Below, piece by piece: positions 42,629 to 51,359 of a stretch of DNA of 64,000 bases (position 1 is its first letter; each line of letters begins with the position of its first letter). The notes below the pieces were generated by a model that was given only the letters and a program-made list of their open reading frames with translations, ran no database searches and was not told the origin of the DNA. The translations under genes were made by a program, and so were the position numbers. This DNA comes from Oribacterium sp. KHPX15 (GTDB lineage Bacteria; Bacillota; Clostridia; Lachnospirales; Lachnospiraceae): assembly GCF_900107835.1 (NCBI RefSeq), contig NZ_FNRG01000004.1:62001-126000 (forward strand). Reading direction: 5' to 3'.

Positions 42629-44479
42629 ATGTTTGAAGGATTTTTACCGATCAATAAAAAAGATATGCTGGACAGAGGCTGGGAGCAGCCCGATTTTGTC
42701 TATGTGTGCGGGGATGCTTACGTAGACCACTCAAGCTTTGGAGCAGCCATCATTTCAAGAGTTTTGGAGGCTCACGGCTACAAGGTTGCCATGCTGCCTC
42801 AGCCTGACTGGAACAATCCTTCTTCTGTTACGGAATTTGGTGAGCCCAGACTCGGCTTTCTGGTTTCTGCCGGGAACATGGATTCCATGGTGAATCACTA
42901 TACCGTTGCGAAACGTCATCGTAAAACCGATGCTTACACCCCCGGCGGAGTTATGGGAAAGCGTCCTGACAGAGCTGCTACGGTTTACTGTAATCTCATC
43001 AGAAAAACCTATAAACATACTCCAATCATTATCGGAGGTATAGAGGCCAGTCTCAGAAGGCTTGCCCACTACGACTACTGGTCCGACAGCATTCGCCGTT
43101 CCATACTTCTGGACAGCGGAGCAGATCTCATTTCTTATGGAATGGGGGAGCACAGTATAGTTGAGATAGCGGATGCTCTTAACTCAGGGCTCCAGGTCAA
43201 AGACATTACCTGGATTCCGGGCACTGTTTACAAGACGCGTCACGAGGATGAAATCTATGATGCCGTGAGGCTTCCGGATTTTGAGGATATCAAAAGCAGT
43301 AAGCGGAAATATGCAGAAAGCTTTGCCACCCAGTACAGGAATACCGACCCCATCAGTGCCAAACGTATTTATGAATGCTATGACGGCGCCATGTTTGTGG
43401 TTCAGAACCCGCCTGCCGCACCTCTTACGGAAATGGAAATGGACGATGTTTACGCCCTGCCTTTTATGAGGGCATGGCATCCCATTTATGATAAGGATGG
43501 CGGCATCCCTGCTTTTGGCGAAATAAAGGAAAGCATCACCCAGGCCAGGGGCTGCTTCGGGGAATGCAATTTCTGCGCCCTCACTATGCACCAGGGGCGA
43601 ATCGTCCAGGTACGTTCCCATGAGAGTGTACTGGAGGAAGCGAAGCAGATCACGAAAGATCCGGAGTTTAAGGGCTATATCTTTGATGTTGGCGGCCCCA
43701 CTGCTGAGTTCCGAGGTCCCGCCTGCGATAAGCAGCTCAAACATGGTGCCTGTGTCAATAAAAAATGCTTATGGCCGGAACCCTGCAAAAACCTCAAAGT
43801 CGACCACTCTGACTATGTGAAGATGCTCAGGGAGGTAAGGTCGCTTCCGGGAGTGAAAAAGGTATTTGTCCGTTCAGGTTTCAGATTTGATTATCTCATG
43901 GCGGACTCCAACAAGGAGTTCCTGAAGGAGATCTGTAAATACCATGTTTCCGGACAGATGAGGGTCGCTCCGGAGCATGTTTCAGATAATGTTCTGAAAG
44001 AGATGGGCAAGCCCGGTGTTAATGTCTACAATTCCTTTGTAAAGGAGTTTGAGAAGATCAACCGGGAGCTGGGGCTTAATCAGTATATCGTTCCCTATCT
44101 TATGTCGAGTCATCCGGGGTCAAGGCTGAAGGATGCCATTACTCTTGCGGAGTACATCCGTGATATGGGTTATATTCCGGAGCAGGTGCAGGATTTTTAT
44201 CCTACGCCGGGTACCGTTTCGACAACCATGTACTATACCGGGCTCAATCCTCTCACCATGGAGGAGGTTTATGTTCCGAAGAATCCGCATGAGAAGGCTA
44301 TGCAGCGTGCTCTCATACAGTATAAGAAGCCGGAGAACTATGAGCTTGTGAAGGAGGCTTTGCTCCGTGAGCACCGGGAGGACCTCATTGGTTTCGGGCC
44401 CGAATGTCTCATCCGGCCGAGGGCGCAGAAGCCAGAAAAGACAGGCAGCAAGCCACGGAATAAGTTTAAAAGCCGTTAG
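42629..44479 (+). CDS. ygiQ: YgiQ-family radical SAM protein
   Basis: A 616-residue radical SAM protein with the N-terminal YgiQ domain (FLPINKKDMLDRGWEQPDF, GGIEASLRRLAHYDYWSD) and the cluster motif GCFGECNFCA (Cys309, Cys313, Cys316). Later motifs are RSGFRFDYLMAD, QMRVAPEHVSDNVLK and FYPTPGT. The C-terminal basic tail (KTGSKPRNKFKSR) is typical. The biochemical role of the family is not settled. The start at 42629 has AAAGGATTTAGGAT upstream. Large hairpin element C follows directly. Confidence 0.93.
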   Translation: MFEGFLPINKKDMLDRGWEQPDFVYVCGDAYVDHSSFGAAIISRVLEAHGYKVAMLPQPDWNNPSSVTEFGEPRLGFLVSAGNMDSMVNHYTVAKRHRKTDAYTPGGVMGKRPDRAATVYCNLIRKTYKHTPIIIGGIEASLRRLAHYDYWSDSIRRSILLDSGADLISYGMGEHSIVEIADALNSGLQVKDITWIPGTVYKTRHEDEIYDAVRLPDFEDIKSSKRKYAESFATQYRNTDPISAKRIYECYDGAMFVVQNPPAAPLTEMEMDDVYALPFMRAWHPIYDKDGGIPAFGEIKESITQARGCFGECNFCALTMHQGRIVQVRSHESVLEEAKQITKDPEFKGYIFDVGGPTAEFRGPACDKQLKHGACVNKKCLWPEPCKNLKVDHSDYVKMLREVRSLPGVKKVFVRSGFRFDYLMADSNKEFLKEICKYHVSGQMRVAPEHVSDNVLKEMGKPGVNVYNSFVKEFEKINRELGLNQYIVPYLMSSHPGSRLKDAITLAEYIRDMGYIPEQVQDFYPTPGTVSTTMYYTGLNPLTMEEVYVPKNPHEKAMQRALIQYKKPENYELVKEALLREHREDLIGFGPECLIRPRAQKPEKTGSKPRNKFKSR

Positions 44480-44482
44480 GCC

Positions 44483-44719
44483 GTAGGTCAGAGCCGGTGG
44501 GCATCAGTTTATAAACGAGTCGCTTCGTCGGAAAAATCTAAACTCTGTTCCCTAAGAGCCACTAAGACCCTCGCCAATGTCAGATATTTTCTTTATGAAA
44601 AATCTGACTTGGTGAGGGGGCTAAGGAAAATGGAACCAAGTGGCTCTAAGGGAACAGAGTTTGATTTTTCTCGACTCAGCTCAACGTTTATAAACTGATG
44701 CCCACCGGCTCTGACCTAC
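44483..44719 (+). repeat. Large nested hairpin element C (237 nt)
   Basis: GTAGGTCAGAGCCGGTGGG (from 44483) pairs with the arm ending at 44719 for about 35 bp without mismatch, through CATCAGTTTATAAACG. The conserved bulge follows (CGCTTCG at 44521-44527 opposite CTCAGCTCAACG). The inner stem has AAACTCTGTTCCCT and CTAAGAGCCACT. Inside it CCCTCGCCAA (44568-44577) pairs with TTGGTGAGGG (44609-44618) and encloses a 30-nt hairpin (44579-44608) identical to that in element B. It starts 3 nt after the ygiQ stop. Confidence 0.88.
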
Positions 44720-44777
44720 TCATCTATATATCTGTTTCTAAAATCAAAGGAAAACCGAAAACTTTTAGTAATATTTA

Positions 44778-44823
44778 AATCCTCTCCTCGTGGTACTATA
44801 TACGTACCAATGAGGAGAGGATT
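44778..44823 (+). promoter_or_regulatory. Long dyad before the DD-carboxypeptidase gene
   Basis: AATCCTCTCCTC (44778-44789) and TGGTAC (44791-44796) pair with GTACCA (44804-44809) and GAGGAGAGGATT (44812-44823). No T run follows, and the dyad lies 60 bases before the gene, so it is an operator or leader-hairpin candidate. Confidence 0.5.
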
Positions 44824-44880
44824 ACTTTCTGTCCGGCAGCAATGAGAATACGCCCAGCGGACAGTAGTATGGTGAATATT

Positions 44881-46317
44881 ATGAAGAATTACAATAAGTA
44901 TTTAAAGAAAGTAACTGCCGGGCTTATGGTGGCGGTTATGTCAACTTTGTCCATTTCGTCTACGGTTCTTGCGGATAATGAGGTTGCTGTTGTCATTTCA
45001 GAATACGGCCCTTTAAGTGCAGCGATGGGGGAGTCTCAGGCTGCCGTAACGAGTGAGGGTTTGGAGGTTTCGGTTTCAGATACAGTAGTTTCCGAAACAA
45101 GTACTAACGGTACTGCTCAGGTTGTTGAGGCCGGTAATTCTGTTACTGTTCAAGTTTCAGACACCTCAACATCTGTTGCCCAATCCTCGGATGGCACTCA
45201 AGCTGTGGATACTGCTTCCGGTACCAGCCAGTCTGCTCAGATTTCGGAAACAGCTGCTGCAGATCAGGTTGTTCAGACTTCAGAGACTACTAACACTCAG
45301 GTCGTAGAAACTTCTTCCGGAACGGAAAACTCTCTGTATTCAGCACCGACTGCAGAAGCAGCTCAGGTTTCAGAGACTGAAGCAGCTTCTGAACAGACAA
45401 CCGGGACAGCTGTTACAGATACTACAACATCATTGACCACCGGGACATTCGAAACATTCACTGAATCAAATTCCGCAAAAGCAGAGATCGGCAGCTTCTT
45501 TCAAACTACAACTGCCGGTACCGGTTTTGTCAAAACTGCCCTTACAGCCAATCCTGATGTAAATGCCAATTTCATGATTCTGGTAGATGCGGACTCTGAT
45601 ATGATCGTGGCTGAGAAAAACGGGGATTCAAAGATGTATCCTGCCTCCATGACCAAGGTTATGACTCTTCTCGTAGCTTGTGAGCATATTACCGATCTTG
45701 ATCAGGAAGTGGAGATAACGAGTGATATCATTGATTATGTTAATGATAATGACGCTTCAAACTGTGGCTTCAAGGCAGGTGAGATAGTGACCGTAAAGGA
45801 TCTTTTATATGGTCTTATACTTCCTTCCGGAGCCGATGCAGCCCTTGCCCTTGTAAGGCTTATTGCCGGTTCCGAAAAACAGTTCGTAAATCTTATGAAC
45901 GAGAAGGCACAGGAGATTGGTATATCCGCAACTACTCACTATACAAACTGTACCGGTCTTTACGATGATAATCATTACACTACAGCAAAGGACATGGCAT
46001 TGGTCATGAAATATGCTGCGTCTAATCCTTATGCAAGTGCGGTTCTCTCAACCAGAAACTACACCACAAAGGCAAACAACAAGCATAGCTCAGGAATAAG
46101 CTTCTCAAACAAATTCCTGACACGTATAGATTCCCAGTCCACAGGCGGAAAGGCCCTCATGGCAAAGACCGGTTATGTTTCAAAAGCCGGTAACTGTGCG
46201 GTATCTTCCTTTACAGGTCCAAGCGGCTCGCATTATATCTGCGTCACAGGAAAAACTTCCGGTGCATGGAATGTGGTCTATGCCCATGCTGATCTGTATA
46301 AGCAGTATGGAAAGTGA
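44881..46317 (+). CDS. D-alanyl-D-alanine carboxypeptidase (S11) with long linker
   Basis: A 478-residue secreted penicillin-binding protein. A signal peptide (about 1-31, cut after VLA) leads to a Ser/Thr/Glu-rich linker of about 190 residues with low complexity, then the S11 peptidase domain. The catalytic Ser256-x-x-Lys259 is in YPASMTKV, the second box is PSGADAA (316-319, Ala where PBP5 has Asn), and KTG is at 429-431. It removes the terminal D-Ala of wall stem peptides. I prefer ATG 44881 (weak GGTGA upstream) because it gives a proper signal peptide; two earlier in-frame ATGs exist. Confidence 0.9.
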   Translation: MKNYNKYLKKVTAGLMVAVMSTLSISSTVLADNEVAVVISEYGPLSAAMGESQAAVTSEGLEVSVSDTVVSETSTNGTAQVVEAGNSVTVQVSDTSTSVAQSSDGTQAVDTASGTSQSAQISETAAADQVVQTSETTNTQVVETSSGTENSLYSAPTAEAAQVSETEAASEQTTGTAVTDTTTSLTTGTFETFTESNSAKAEIGSFFQTTTAGTGFVKTALTANPDVNANFMILVDADSDMIVAEKNGDSKMYPASMTKVMTLLVACEHITDLDQEVEITSDIIDYVNDNDASNCGFKAGEIVTVKDLLYGLILPSGADAALALVRLIAGSEKQFVNLMNEKAQEIGISATTHYTNCTGLYDDNHYTTAKDMALVMKYAASNPYASAVLSTRNYTTKANNKHSSGISFSNKFLTRIDSQSTGGKALMAKTGYVSKAGNCAVSSFTGPSGSHYICVTGKTSGAWNVVYAHADLYKQYGK

Positions 46318-46396
46318 TTTGCAGCAGTTAAACCCGGGATATCATATTGCTCCAGACTGACTATCCCTTGCTGACCTGTTACAACGATTGATATTT

Positions 46397-46424
46397 ACCG
46401 TCGCCGATGGCGGCGGTTTCTTTT
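46397..46424 (+). terminator. Terminator of the carboxypeptidase gene
   Basis: ACCGTCGCC (46397-46405) pairs with GGCGGCGGT (46409-46417), followed by TTCTTTT. Confidence 0.8.
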
Positions 46425-46457
46425 ATATATAATCTGTCTTAGCCGATATTAAATAGG

Positions 46458-46573
46458 TATAGCATTAAATCCTGTGCTATAATTTACCTGGATTGTGTTG
46501 TGTCAGGTTTTCACTGAAAGCCTGATATGTAACATCGGTTCAAAGGAAAGTGATGTTTCACCGGACCGATGTT
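46458..46573 (+). promoter_or_regulatory. Promoter and leader hairpin of the FHA-ABC operon
   Basis: TATAAT lies at 46478-46483. TATAGCA (about 46459) and TGCTATA (46475-46481) form an inverted repeat over it. In the leader, AACATCGGT (46531-46539) pairs with ACCGATGTT (46565-46573), 9 nt before the ribosome site, so it might affect translation. Confidence 0.5.
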
Positions 46574-46591
46574 CATAAAATGGAGGTATAT

Positions 46592-48274
46592 ATGTCCGGA
46601 CTTTTGGAAGATCTTGTCGACCCCGCGAAAATCGTCGTGATAAAAATAGGAAGTGTTCCCAAGCAGTTCAAAGTGGAAAAGGAGCTCGCAATCGGAAAGC
46701 AGAGTCTGTTCCACTTTAAAAATGATGACAAAATCTCTTTGGAATATCCCCTTCTTGATAAAAACCAGGGGAAATTCAGCCATACCTTTGGAAACTGGCA
46801 TTATTCCAATCTCACAGAAAACAATGTCACAACTATTAATGACACAGAAGTGGAATTCGGTTCCTATACCATTTTAAAAAACGGTGATGTTATACGAATT
46901 AAAAAAGACGATGATATGCTCATATTTGTTTTCCTGAAGAAGTTTGCAGGAAATCTGGAGTGGAAGCGTGTGCCTCTTAATCCGGAGCAAAAGGTATATC
47001 ATATCTATAGTCATGTCAGTGATTATCTGAAAAACAGAAAGGGCGAACCGGCAGCTTCCATAGATGAAACAAGGTCAGAATCCGAGCATCATGCCGTAGT
47101 ACGCTACACTGACGGAAGCTGGTACGTTGAAGACATTGACACCACAAGAGGCGTCCTTGTAAACCAGAATAAGATTGAAGGTTCAAGGAAGCTGGAGCTT
47201 TATGATGTTATAAACATTGGCGATACCCATTTTGTTTTTGTGGGGGACTATCTTGCTTATAATCACGAAACCTTCAAAAACCATGACCTGGAAATCCATA
47301 TCCAGGAGCGTTCCGTACGGAACATGTTCAAAAAGCAGATTCTTCTGAAAGACATCAACCTGAAGATAGAACCGGGCAATATGGTTCTGATCCTTGGAGG
47401 TTCCGGTGCAGGTAAGACCACCTTTATCAATGCCGTCACCGGCTACGAGAAAGCAAAGGCAGACATCACCCAGGGTGACCTTAACGTTTATAATGACTAT
47501 GGAAAAATGAAATACAAGATCGGTATGGTTCCACAGCAGGATCTTCTTCGCGGAGACGATACTGTTATCATGACCCTTACCAATGCTGCAGAAATGCGTA
47601 TGCCCAGTGATACAAGTTTTGAGGCACGCAGGGCCCGTGTCCAGGATACCCTGGATCTCTTTGGTCTTGATGCGGTTAAAAATGAACTGGTTGACAAGCT
47701 TTCAGGCGGTCAGAGAAAGCGTCTTTCCATAGCTGTTGAATTCGTAGCTGATCCAAGTCTTTTCATCCTTGACGAACCGGATTCCGGTCTTGACGGAGTT
47801 ATGGCCCGGGATCTTATGAGACAGCTCAGAAACATTGCCGATCAGTACAAGATTGTTATGGTAATCACCCACACACCGGACCGTGTTATCGACCTCTTTG
47901 ACAAAGTTATCGTTCTGGCAAAGAACAGCAGCCATACCGGCCAGCTGGCATTCTACGGAAGCATCAGCGAAGCTAAGGAATTCTTCAATAAAGAGACCAT
48001 GGAAGACATAGTCCTTGCCATCAACAGCGAGGGAGAGGGCGGTGAAGGCCAGGCCGATGTTTTCATAGAAAAATTTGCAAAGCTGCAGGCAGAAAAAGCG
48101 ACATCATCTGTTGAAAACACAGAACCGGAGGTGGATGATGCGGAGGTAAAAACTGAAACAGGAGAGAAGATTGCTTCAGAAAATATCACCGCTGACGACA
48201 AGAAAAAATCCGGTAAAACTCCTTCGGGAGACACCATTACTCCGAACCCTGAGGTGGAAGTGTCTCTCACATGA
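46592..48274 (+). CDS. FHA-FHA-ABC ATPase (ABCG-type)
   Basis: A 560-residue cytoplasmic protein. FHA 1 spans about 15-115 (degenerate phosphopeptide loop, KFSHTFGNWHYSNLTENN). FHA 2 spans about 135-220 (SESEHHAVVRYTDGSWYVED, then TTRGVLVNQNKI). The ABCG-type ATPase spans about 240-460: Walker A GGSGAGKTT (269-277), LSGGQRKR (370-377), FILDEPDSGLD (391-401). An acidic Ser/Thr-rich tail follows. The domain order resembles the N-terminal half of mycobacterial Rv1747, which is phosphorylation-controlled through its FHA domains. I use ATG 46592 after GGAGGTATAT. Confidence 0.9.
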   Translation: MSGLLEDLVDPAKIVVIKIGSVPKQFKVEKELAIGKQSLFHFKNDDKISLEYPLLDKNQGKFSHTFGNWHYSNLTENNVTTINDTEVEFGSYTILKNGDVIRIKKDDDMLIFVFLKKFAGNLEWKRVPLNPEQKVYHIYSHVSDYLKNRKGEPAASIDETRSESEHHAVVRYTDGSWYVEDIDTTRGVLVNQNKIEGSRKLELYDVINIGDTHFVFVGDYLAYNHETFKNHDLEIHIQERSVRNMFKKQILLKDINLKIEPGNMVLILGGSGAGKTTFINAVTGYEKAKADITQGDLNVYNDYGKMKYKIGMVPQQDLLRGDDTVIMTLTNAAEMRMPSDTSFEARRARVQDTLDLFGLDAVKNELVDKLSGGQRKRLSIAVEFVADPSLFILDEPDSGLDGVMARDLMRQLRNIADQYKIVMVITHTPDRVIDLFDKVIVLAKNSSHTGQLAFYGSISEAKEFFNKETMEDIVLAINSEGEGGEGQADVFIEKFAKLQAEKATSSVENTEPEVDDAEVKTETGEKIASENITADDKKKSGKTPSGDTITPNPEVEVSLT

Positions 48275-48334
48275 AGGGCACCTCGGATATACCATCCGAG
48301 AAAATATTTTGTAAAAGAAATGAGGATGCAGCAA

Positions 48335-49261
48335 ATGGATAACGCTATTCACACCGGAAGGTTAGGGCAGGTTAATATTTATCTCGGAAAGCTCTTCCGC
48401 ATCTTTGTAAATGAACGCGACTGGAAGGGTCTTCCCCTTTCTGCTGCCATAGCACTGATGGTGGCATTTGTAATGGGAAAGAGCCTCTTCACCAACATGG
48501 AAAGACTTAAGGCGGGATCATTTGCCATCGTCTGCGTATGTATATGGAATGGTTTCTTTAATTCCATTCAGGTGGTGTGCCGTGAAAGAGCAATTGTAAA
48601 AAGAGAGCACAGGGCCGGACTTCATATCACTGCATATATAGGCGCCCACATGATCTATCAGGCCATAATGTGTCTCCTGCAGGTTATCATATCCATAGTT
48701 GTATATAAGCTTTATGGCATCAAATTTCCGGAAGAAAGTATAGTCACAGGATCCTTTACTTTGGATTTTGCCATCACACTCTGGATCATCACCTTCTCTG
48801 CGGATATGATAGCGCTGATGATATCCTGCATTGTAAAGACAACCACAGCTGCCATGACTGTGATGCCTTTCCTCCTCATAATACAGCTTGTTTTTGCGGG
48901 AGTCATTTTTTCATTCAGCTCAGGTCCTGCGGTCATCGTGGAGAAAATGACCATCAGCCACTGGGGAACAGTTGCCATATGTTCTGTTGCCGATTACAAT
49001 TCATTGACATCGCATGCGTTGTTCTCAGCCATATACCAGTTCAGATCCGTGCCTGAGGTTCAGTCACTGGTGGACTACATTCAGAAAACCAATATACGTT
49101 ATAAGATGGATCTGCTCTCAGCCCAGTCCATGCAGAATCCTCTTTATGCCGGAAACATCGATAACATACTTCACTGCTGGGGCGTCATCGCACTCATAGG
49201 AATCGTATGTATAACAATTGGTATCATTTCGCTTGAGATGATCGACAGAGATAAACGATAA
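48335..49261 (+). CDS. ABC-2 type permease partner of FHA-ABC ATPase
   Basis: A 308-residue membrane protein with about six helices, from FLMGKSLFTNME-type region near 45 to IALIGIVCITIGIIS near the end, and an extracellular loop after helix 5 (AIYQFRSVPEVQSL). It is the likely transmembrane half of the ABCG-type transporter encoded upstream; in Rv1747 both halves are one chain. ATG 48335 is 8-9 nt after GAGG; earlier ATGs at 48320 and 48326 are possible. The transported substrate is unknown, possibly a lipid or wall component. Confidence 0.85.
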   Translation: MDNAIHTGRLGQVNIYLGKLFRIFVNERDWKGLPLSAAIALMVAFVMGKSLFTNMERLKAGSFAIVCVCIWNGFFNSIQVVCRERAIVKREHRAGLHITAYIGAHMIYQAIMCLLQVIISIVVYKLYGIKFPEESIVTGSFTLDFAITLWIITFSADMIALMISCIVKTTTAAMTVMPFLLIIQLVFAGVIFSFSSGPAVIVEKMTISHWGTVAICSVADYNSLTSHALFSAIYQFRSVPEVQSLVDYIQKTNIRYKMDLLSAQSMQNPLYAGNIDNILHCWGVIALIGIVCITIGIISLEMIDRDKR

Positions 49262-49278
49262 AACCCAACATTATAAAG

Positions 49279-49315
49279 AAAATCCCGACGGATCAAACCG
49301 TCGGGATTTTTTGAT
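49279..49315. terminator. Bidirectional terminator
   Basis: AAAATCCCGACGG (49279-49291) pairs with CCGTCGGGATTTT (49298-49310), with T runs on both strands. It separates the convergent permease and LacI genes. Confidence 0.9.
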
Positions 49316-50326
49316 TTACATGGTGGATTCCAGCCAGTTCACAGAGCACTTCAAGGTCTGATGAGGCTTTTCGGAGTTCTTTTCTTCAATCTGATCTATG
49401 AGAATTTCGGCGGCTTTCTGACCTTCTTCATAAGCCGGTTGTACTATGGTTGTAAGCTTAGGGTCAGAATATATGGCCCATTCAACATTGTCAAAACCTA
49501 TGATCCCGAGCTCCTTAGGTATCTTTTCCTTTAATGGCTGCAATGCATGATAAACCTCAGGAAGTGCCCAGCAGTTAGGTACATACACAAGGGTAGGATG
49601 ATTTGCTTTCATATGGGATTTCACAAAATCCAAAACCTTTTCACCATCTATTTCCCCATCCTTAATCTCAAGGCTCTCGTAAGTGTACCCATTCTCAAGT
49701 ATACAGTCTGTAAATCCGGAGGATCTCTCTATACGGGTACTTAATCTGGAAGGATCCGCCCCAATCATAAGAAAAATTTTATAGCCCTTTTCCATAAGCT
49801 TTTCCATGGTTCGGTAAGTAGCAGTATAATTGTCCGTCTTAACCCAGTAGGCATCGTCCTCATAAACCTTACTGTCAAAATATACGAAGGGCTTTCCTTC
49901 CCTCTTTAGTATCTTTGAGGTCTCATAAAATCCCGGTGTAGGCTGAATTATAAATCCATCTGCCCCAAGAGTCAGCATTCTGTTCACATAACTTGCTTCC
50001 ATCTCAGCATCATAAGAAGAATTTCCGATCAGAGTCTGAAAACCATGCTTTCTTGCGGTATCCTCGATTCCCTTGACAATCTTGCTTGAAAAAGAATTTG
50101 TAATGTCTCCGATGATCACTCCTATCAACTTTGTCTTTTTCTGATTCAGAGTTCGGGCAGCGATATTCGGACGATAATTTGTCTTTTCGATCATCTCACG
50201 GATCCTGGCCTCAGTTTCCGGTGACATCTTATCTGTTTTTCCGTTCAGAAAAAAAGAAACCGTAGTCTTGGATACTCCGGCCATTAACGCTATATCTTTT
50301 ATGGTTATCTTTCCATCTCGTCCCAT
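49316..50326 (-). CDS. LacI-family transcriptional regulator
   Basis: A 336-residue regulator with an N-terminal helix-turn-helix (IKDIALMAGVSKTTVSFFLN) and the hinge YRPNIAARTLNQKKT. A periplasmic-binding-like effector domain (about 60-335) should bind a sugar or nucleoside. I use ATG 50326 (MGRDGKITIKD), with CGGAG at 8 nt, rather than the upstream in-frame starts. No sugar operon lies adjacent, so the targets are elsewhere. It is convergent with the permease gene. Confidence 0.9.
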   Translation of the reverse strand: MGRDGKITIKDIALMAGVSKTTVSFFLNGKTDKMSPETEARIREMIEKTNYRPNIAARTLNQKKTKLIGVIIGDITNSFSSKIVKGIEDTARKHGFQTLIGNSSYDAEMEASYVNRMLTLGADGFIIQPTPGFYETSKILKREGKPFVYFDSKVYEDDAYWVKTDNYTATYRTMEKLMEKGYKIFLMIGADPSRLSTRIERSSGFTDCILENGYTYESLEIKDGEIDGEKVLDFVKSHMKANHPTLVYVPNCWALPEVYHALQPLKEKIPKELGIIGFDNVEWAIYSDPKLTTIVQPAYEEGQKAAEILIDQIEEKNSEKPHQTLKCSVNWLESTM

Positions 50327-50547
50327 TCCATTACTCCGATCTGGCATAAAACCGGTAAACTCATTGAATTTACTTGATATTTTTATTCTAATTATCCGGA
50401 CAATTATTGTCAACATGACAGAATTCCATAAAAGAATAATCCTTATTACCATGTGTTTTTTTGATATGGCATTACCGAAAGGATTAATGTATAATGAAGT
50501 CATTTCAAAAATGTAAAGGCTTACATTTTTTATGAAAGGATAAAATT

Positions 50548-51228
50548 ATGAGTATCGATCGTTTTATTTTAGCCTCCGGTTCCCCCCGTCGAAAGGAGCT
50601 GTTGGGGCAGATAGGTATAAATCCGGAGATCATTCCAAGTGATATAGATGAAAAGGTCACCACCTCTGTTCCCGGGGAGCTTGTGATCAGCCTCTCAAAA
50701 AGCAAGGCCATGGATATCGCTTCAAAGCTGCAGGAATCGGAGAGTGATTATGAGATTTCCGCTGCAGCTGATCATCAACCGTTGAATTCCGGAAACATTT
50801 CCCATGGATCATCTCTTCAAAATAAAATGACCCTTATTCTCGGCGCTGACACAGTGGTCTCCGTGGATGGCCATATCCTCGGAAAGCCTCATTCACACGA
50901 AGAAGCAAAGGAGATGATTCGGTCCATACAGGGCCGCATCCATCAGGTCTACACCGGTGTCACCATCATAGCAAGAGACAGTGCAGGTCAGGCTACCATT
51001 GATTCTTTTGCAGTTAAAACGGATGTTAATGTCTACCCCATGACCGAATCAGAGATCAGAACTTATGCCGAGTCCGCTGAACCCATGGACAAAGCAGGGG
51101 CTTACGGCATTCAAGGTGCTTTCGCCAAGTACATTAAAGGCATAGATGGAGACTACAACAATGTAGTGGGCCTCCCGGTTGCAGAAGTTTATCAGAGGAT
51201 AAAAAAGTATTTGAACGAAAAAGATTAA
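50548..51228 (+). CDS. maf: Maf-family nucleotide pyrophosphatase
   Basis: A 226-residue Maf protein, a pyrophosphatase acting on non-canonical or canonical nucleoside triphosphates, historically tied to septum inhibition. The N-terminal ILASGSPRRKELL is the phosphate-binding motif and ILGADTVV holds the base Asp. A family-atypical insertion of about 25 residues (SAAADHQPLNSGNISHGSSL) precedes GADTVV. The C-terminal DKAGAYGIQGAFAKYI is typical. GAAAGGATAA precedes ATG 50548. Confidence 0.93.
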   Translation: MSIDRFILASGSPRRKELLGQIGINPEIIPSDIDEKVTTSVPGELVISLSKSKAMDIASKLQESESDYEISAAADHQPLNSGNISHGSSLQNKMTLILGADTVVSVDGHILGKPHSHEEAKEMIRSIQGRIHQVYTGVTIIARDSAGQATIDSFAVKTDVNVYPMTESEIRTYAESAEPMDKAGAYGIQGAFAKYIKGIDGDYNNVVGLPVAEVYQRIKKYLNEKD

Positions 51229-51242
51229 TCGTCCTGAAGACA

Positions 51243-51305
51243 CCTGGGAATCCCATTTTAGGTTATTTCGACTAAGCGCTCCATACTTAAATGGATACCC
51301 TCAGC
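51243..51305 (+). repeat. Degenerate hairpin, possible relic of the large element family
   Basis: CTGGGAATCCCATTT can pair imperfectly with AAATGGATACCCTCAG. Between them lies TCGACTAAGCGCTC, reminiscent of the conserved bulge CTCGACTCAGCTC of elements B and C. It is too divergent to be sure. Confidence 0.3.
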
Positions 51306-51359
51306 TTTGTACTTCTCTGAATTGCCACGCATACATATACATTTATAAAGGAGCTCTAC

